From DASYXT01 sp035934555 (lineage in GTDB: Bacteria > Verrucomicrobiota > Verrucomicrobiia > Limisphaerales > UBA8199), in contig DASYXT010000040.1 in the NCBI GenBank assembly GCA_035934555.1, positions 100,335 through 164,334 on the forward strand: DNA of 64,000 bases. The letters run 5' to 3'. Position numbers and translations under genes: made by a program. Below the pieces are notes generated by a model. That model was not told the origin of the DNA. It saw only the letters and a list, made by a program, of their open reading frames with translations, and searched no databases. The first letter of the stretch is position 1, and each line of letters begins with the position of its first letter. Of the stretch, positions 63,820-64,000 are shown piece after piece.

Positions 63820-63832
63820 GACGCAAAAGGAA

Positions 63833-63865
63833 TGCCCCGGGGAAGTGCTCCTAAGTCCCGGGGCA
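63833..63865. terminator. GC-rich hairpin after the small gene
   Basis: TGCCCCGGG (63833-63841) pairs perfectly with CCCGGGGCA (63857-63865) around a 15-base loop. No T-run follows, so it would be a hairpin without the usual tail of an intrinsic terminator. Confidence 0.5.
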
Positions 63866-63947
63866 CGATTAAATGTGGGTAAGCAAATCGAAAAATTCTC
63901 AAAAATGAGATTGTACAAATTTATACACTCCATTATTTACAGTGGGG

Positions 63948-64000
63948 ATGAAACACAAACAGTCACCGTCGCCCACTCTGAACGCTGCCGAACTACAAAT
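63948..64000 (+). CDS. Possible start of a gene running off the right edge
   Basis: ATG 63948 opens MKHKQSPSPTLNAAELQ and is still open at the end of the window. GGGG lies directly before the ATG, closer than normal for ribosome binding. The product cannot be recognised from 17 residues. Confidence 0.25.
   Translation, partial: MKHKQSPSPTLNAAELQ

Noticed and set aside
1..64000. tRNA or rRNA genes
   Set aside because: No cloverleaf with a plausible T-arm and anticodon, and no rRNA signature, was found by reading.

Overview
The window looks like chromosome from a soil or freshwater member of the PVC superphylum, most probably Verrucomicrobiota of the Pedosphaera/Limisphaera type. The evidence is a DUF1559-like prepilin with a C-terminal DGH motif, a PEP-CTERM protein, a BlaI/M56 pair, a multi-gene type II secretion operon, and short nested-hairpin repeats at gene junctions. 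This assignment is inference from gene content; no rRNA or tRNA gene was seen.

Layout. 0-2.2 kb: end of a sarcosine-oxidase-like flavoenzyme, a DUF502 membrane protein, recO. 1.8-5.4 kb: a BlaI-type repressor with a palindromic operator in its promoter, followed by an M56 metallopeptidase fused to a TPR and secretin-like region. 5.4-8.7 kb: membrane proteins and a nitronate monooxygenase preceded by a cobalamin-riboswitch-like leader. 8.9-15.7 kb: an efflux operon (PadR regulator, cupredoxin-like lipoprotein, RND pump, adaptor, TolC-type channel). 15.7-21.6 kb: Tat-exported nucleoside hydrolase, PepSY membrane protein, small membrane protein, and an HtrA protease followed by a catalytically degenerate HtrA-like protein. 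21.7-24.4 kb: uxaE and uxaC for hexuronate breakdown. 24.8-27.5 kb: two secreted proteins, one with PEP-CTERM. 27.8-38 kb: phosphohexomutase, Gfo/Idh/MocA oxidoreductase, response regulator with a relic histidine kinase, isoprenyl diphosphate synthase, PAS histidine kinase, zinc-ribbon protein, histidinol phosphatase, lipoprotein and prepilin.

38.1-53 kb is the main system: a type II secretion operon read from a strong sigma-54-type promoter, in the order small secreted protein, gspE, F, G, H, I, J, K, L, M, C-like, two secretin genes, histidine kinase. The secretin is divided between two adjacent genes, one carrying the periplasmic N-domains and the other the channel domain, each with its own signal peptide. 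Copies of one repeat family lie within gspH, at the start of gspI and inside the gspC-like gene, and are translated.

53-64 kb: hisG, a 33-codon gene for a bS22/mS38-like ribosomal protein, TPR lipoprotein, DUF2203 protein, dnaG, membrane protein, AI-2E-family transporter with a C-terminal extension, topoisomerase IB, 3-methyladenine glycosylase, then a mostly non-coding stretch with DnaA-box-like sites.

Two families of inverted repeat, each arm itself a hairpin, are scattered between genes and inside operons; they resemble REP doublets. No insertion sequence, CRISPR array or prophage was found.
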